NCBI GenBank assembly: GCA_945787595.1
Contig: CALZJV010000464.1
Coordinates: 1-6,504, forward strand
Direction of reading: 5' to 3'
Length of the DNA stretch: 6,504 bases
From: an uncultured Desulfobacterales bacterium
Lineage (GTDB): Bacteria; Desulfobacterota; Desulfobacteria; Desulfobacterales; JAFDCJ01
Both the position numbers and the translations under genes were made by a program. Below are positions 5,755 through 6,504 of this stretch, piece by piece. Positions within the stretch are counted from its first letter, which is position 1, and each line of letters opens with the position of its first letter. Below the pieces are notes generated by a model. The model was not told where the DNA came from, made no database searches, and saw only the letters and a list, made by a program, of their open reading frames with translations.

Positions 5755-6504
5755 TCACCCCCTGCCCCTCTTCTTCCGTCCTTCCCGCTGCCTGAAAATG
5801 ATCCGGATCGGTGTTTTATCCAGACCGGTTTCTTCCCTAAACTGGTTGATCAGGTATCTTTTATAAGAGAAATGGACGGCCTGGGGGTAGTTCACAAAGC
5901 ATACGATCGTGGGGGGTTTGGTGGATATCTGGGCGGCATAGTAAAACTTAATACGTTTGCCGCGGTGAAGCGACGGTTCATTTTTTTCAGTGGCCCGCTC
6001 CAGGAATCGGTTCAACTGGCCGGTGGTGATTCGGCGGGTATACTGTTCATAGACCTCGTCTACCTGTTTAAAAATTTTTTGAACCCGCTGGCCGGTCAAA
6101 GCTGAAATCGTCATGGCCGGCGCGAAATTGAGAAACTTGGCCTGATATCTTAAGCGCTCATAGTATTCTTTGGCGGTTTTATTGTCTTTCCTCACCAAAT
6201 CCCATTTGTTCAACAGCAAAATGCAGCCACATCCCCGCTCAAACGCATAGCCGGCAATGCTGATATCCTGATCGGTGACGCCCTCTGCCGCGTCCATGAC
6301 AATCAGCGCCACATCACACCGATCCAGGCTTCTTAAAGCCTTGATGATGGAAAATTTTTCAAGTTTCCGGTGCACCTTTCCTTTTCGCCGGATCCCGGCC
6401 GTGTCGACAAGAAGGTAAGATTTTTTATTCATTTCCCAGAGGGAATCGATGGCATCCCGGGTGGTTCCGGGGATATCGCTGACCAGCAGCCGCTTTTCCC
6501 CCAG
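5755..6504 (-). CDS. der: ribosome biogenesis GTPase Der (EngA), C-terminal half, 5' end outside window
   Basis: The frame is open from the window edge at 6504 down to TGA at 5757-5755, giving 249 residues; the internal ATG at 6432 is not the start. Der is a cytosolic double-GTPase needed for 50S ribosomal subunit assembly. The visible part covers most of the second GTPase domain and the C-terminal KH-like domain. Motifs: the G2 region [12 protein letters not shown] (9-20), G3 [11 protein letters not shown] (33-43), the diagnostic [12 protein letters not shown]4 NKWD (99-102) and G5 SALTG (134-138). The KH-like part (about 160-240) contains [32 protein letters not shown] and the [10 protein letters not shown] ending, then a basic KKRGRG tail. 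The first GTPase domain and the P-loop of the second lie outside. The visible length fits the expected half of a 440-490-residue protein. No promoter is in the window. Confidence 0.96.
   Translation of the reverse strand: MGEKRLLVSDIPGTTRDAIDSLWEMNKKSYLLVDTAGIRRKGKVHRKLEKFSIIKALRSLDRCDVALIVMDAAEGVTDQDISIAGYAFERGCGCILLLNKWDLVRKDNKTAKEYYERLRYQAKFLNFAPAMTISALTGQRVQKIFKQVDEVYEQYTRRITTGQLNRFLERATEKNEPSLHRGKRIKFYYAAQISTKPPTIVCFVNYPQAVHFSYKRYLINQFREETGLDKTPIRIIFRQREGRKKRGRG

Overview
The window looks like a bacterial chromosome segment, most likely from a sulfate-reducer-like member of the Desulfobacterota (former Deltaproteobacteria). This is inferred from the flavour of the RarA and Der proteins, a DUF2845-type exported protein, and intergenic repeats of a kind I associate with that group. 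No rRNA or marker gene fixes the taxonomy. No transposase, integrase, CRISPR array or tRNA was seen.

Layout, left to right. A 5'-truncated AraC-family regulator (1-588, +) is followed by a small exported cysteine-rich DUF2845-like protein (748-1083, +). Next is a divergent pair: a TetR-family regulator (1240-1758, -) and a secreted sulfatase of the formylglycine type (1897-3537, +). They share an AT-rich intergenic region with a good sigma70-type promoter and two TGTACAG repeats, one inside the promoter spacer, which are candidate TetR operators. A strong hairpin terminator (3636-3670) separates this accessory block from two housekeeping genes on the minus strand: rarA (3817-5178, AAA+ replication-recombination ATPase) and the 3' part of der (5755-6504, ribosome-assembly GTPase).

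The 576 bp between der and rarA holds no convincing gene but has much structure. There is a degenerate inverted repeat about 295 bp across, two hairpins inside it, and a 7-bp-period tandem repeat a few bases past the der stop codon. Together these look like a non-autonomous repeat element or a patchwork of dispersed intergenic repeats.

The probable functional unit is TetR plus sulfatase: a ligand-responsive repressor controlling an exported enzyme that removes sulfate esters. The sulfatase body is visibly richer in G+C than the genes to its left, which suggests a different origin. The most unusual coding observations are two apparent in-frame internal deletions relative to family expectation. 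About 8 residues are missing directly after the Walker A motif of RarA, and about 17 from the ligand/dimer domain of the TetR protein. Both judgements come from recalled family patterns and need alignment to confirm. I do not see a clearly new multi-gene system here.
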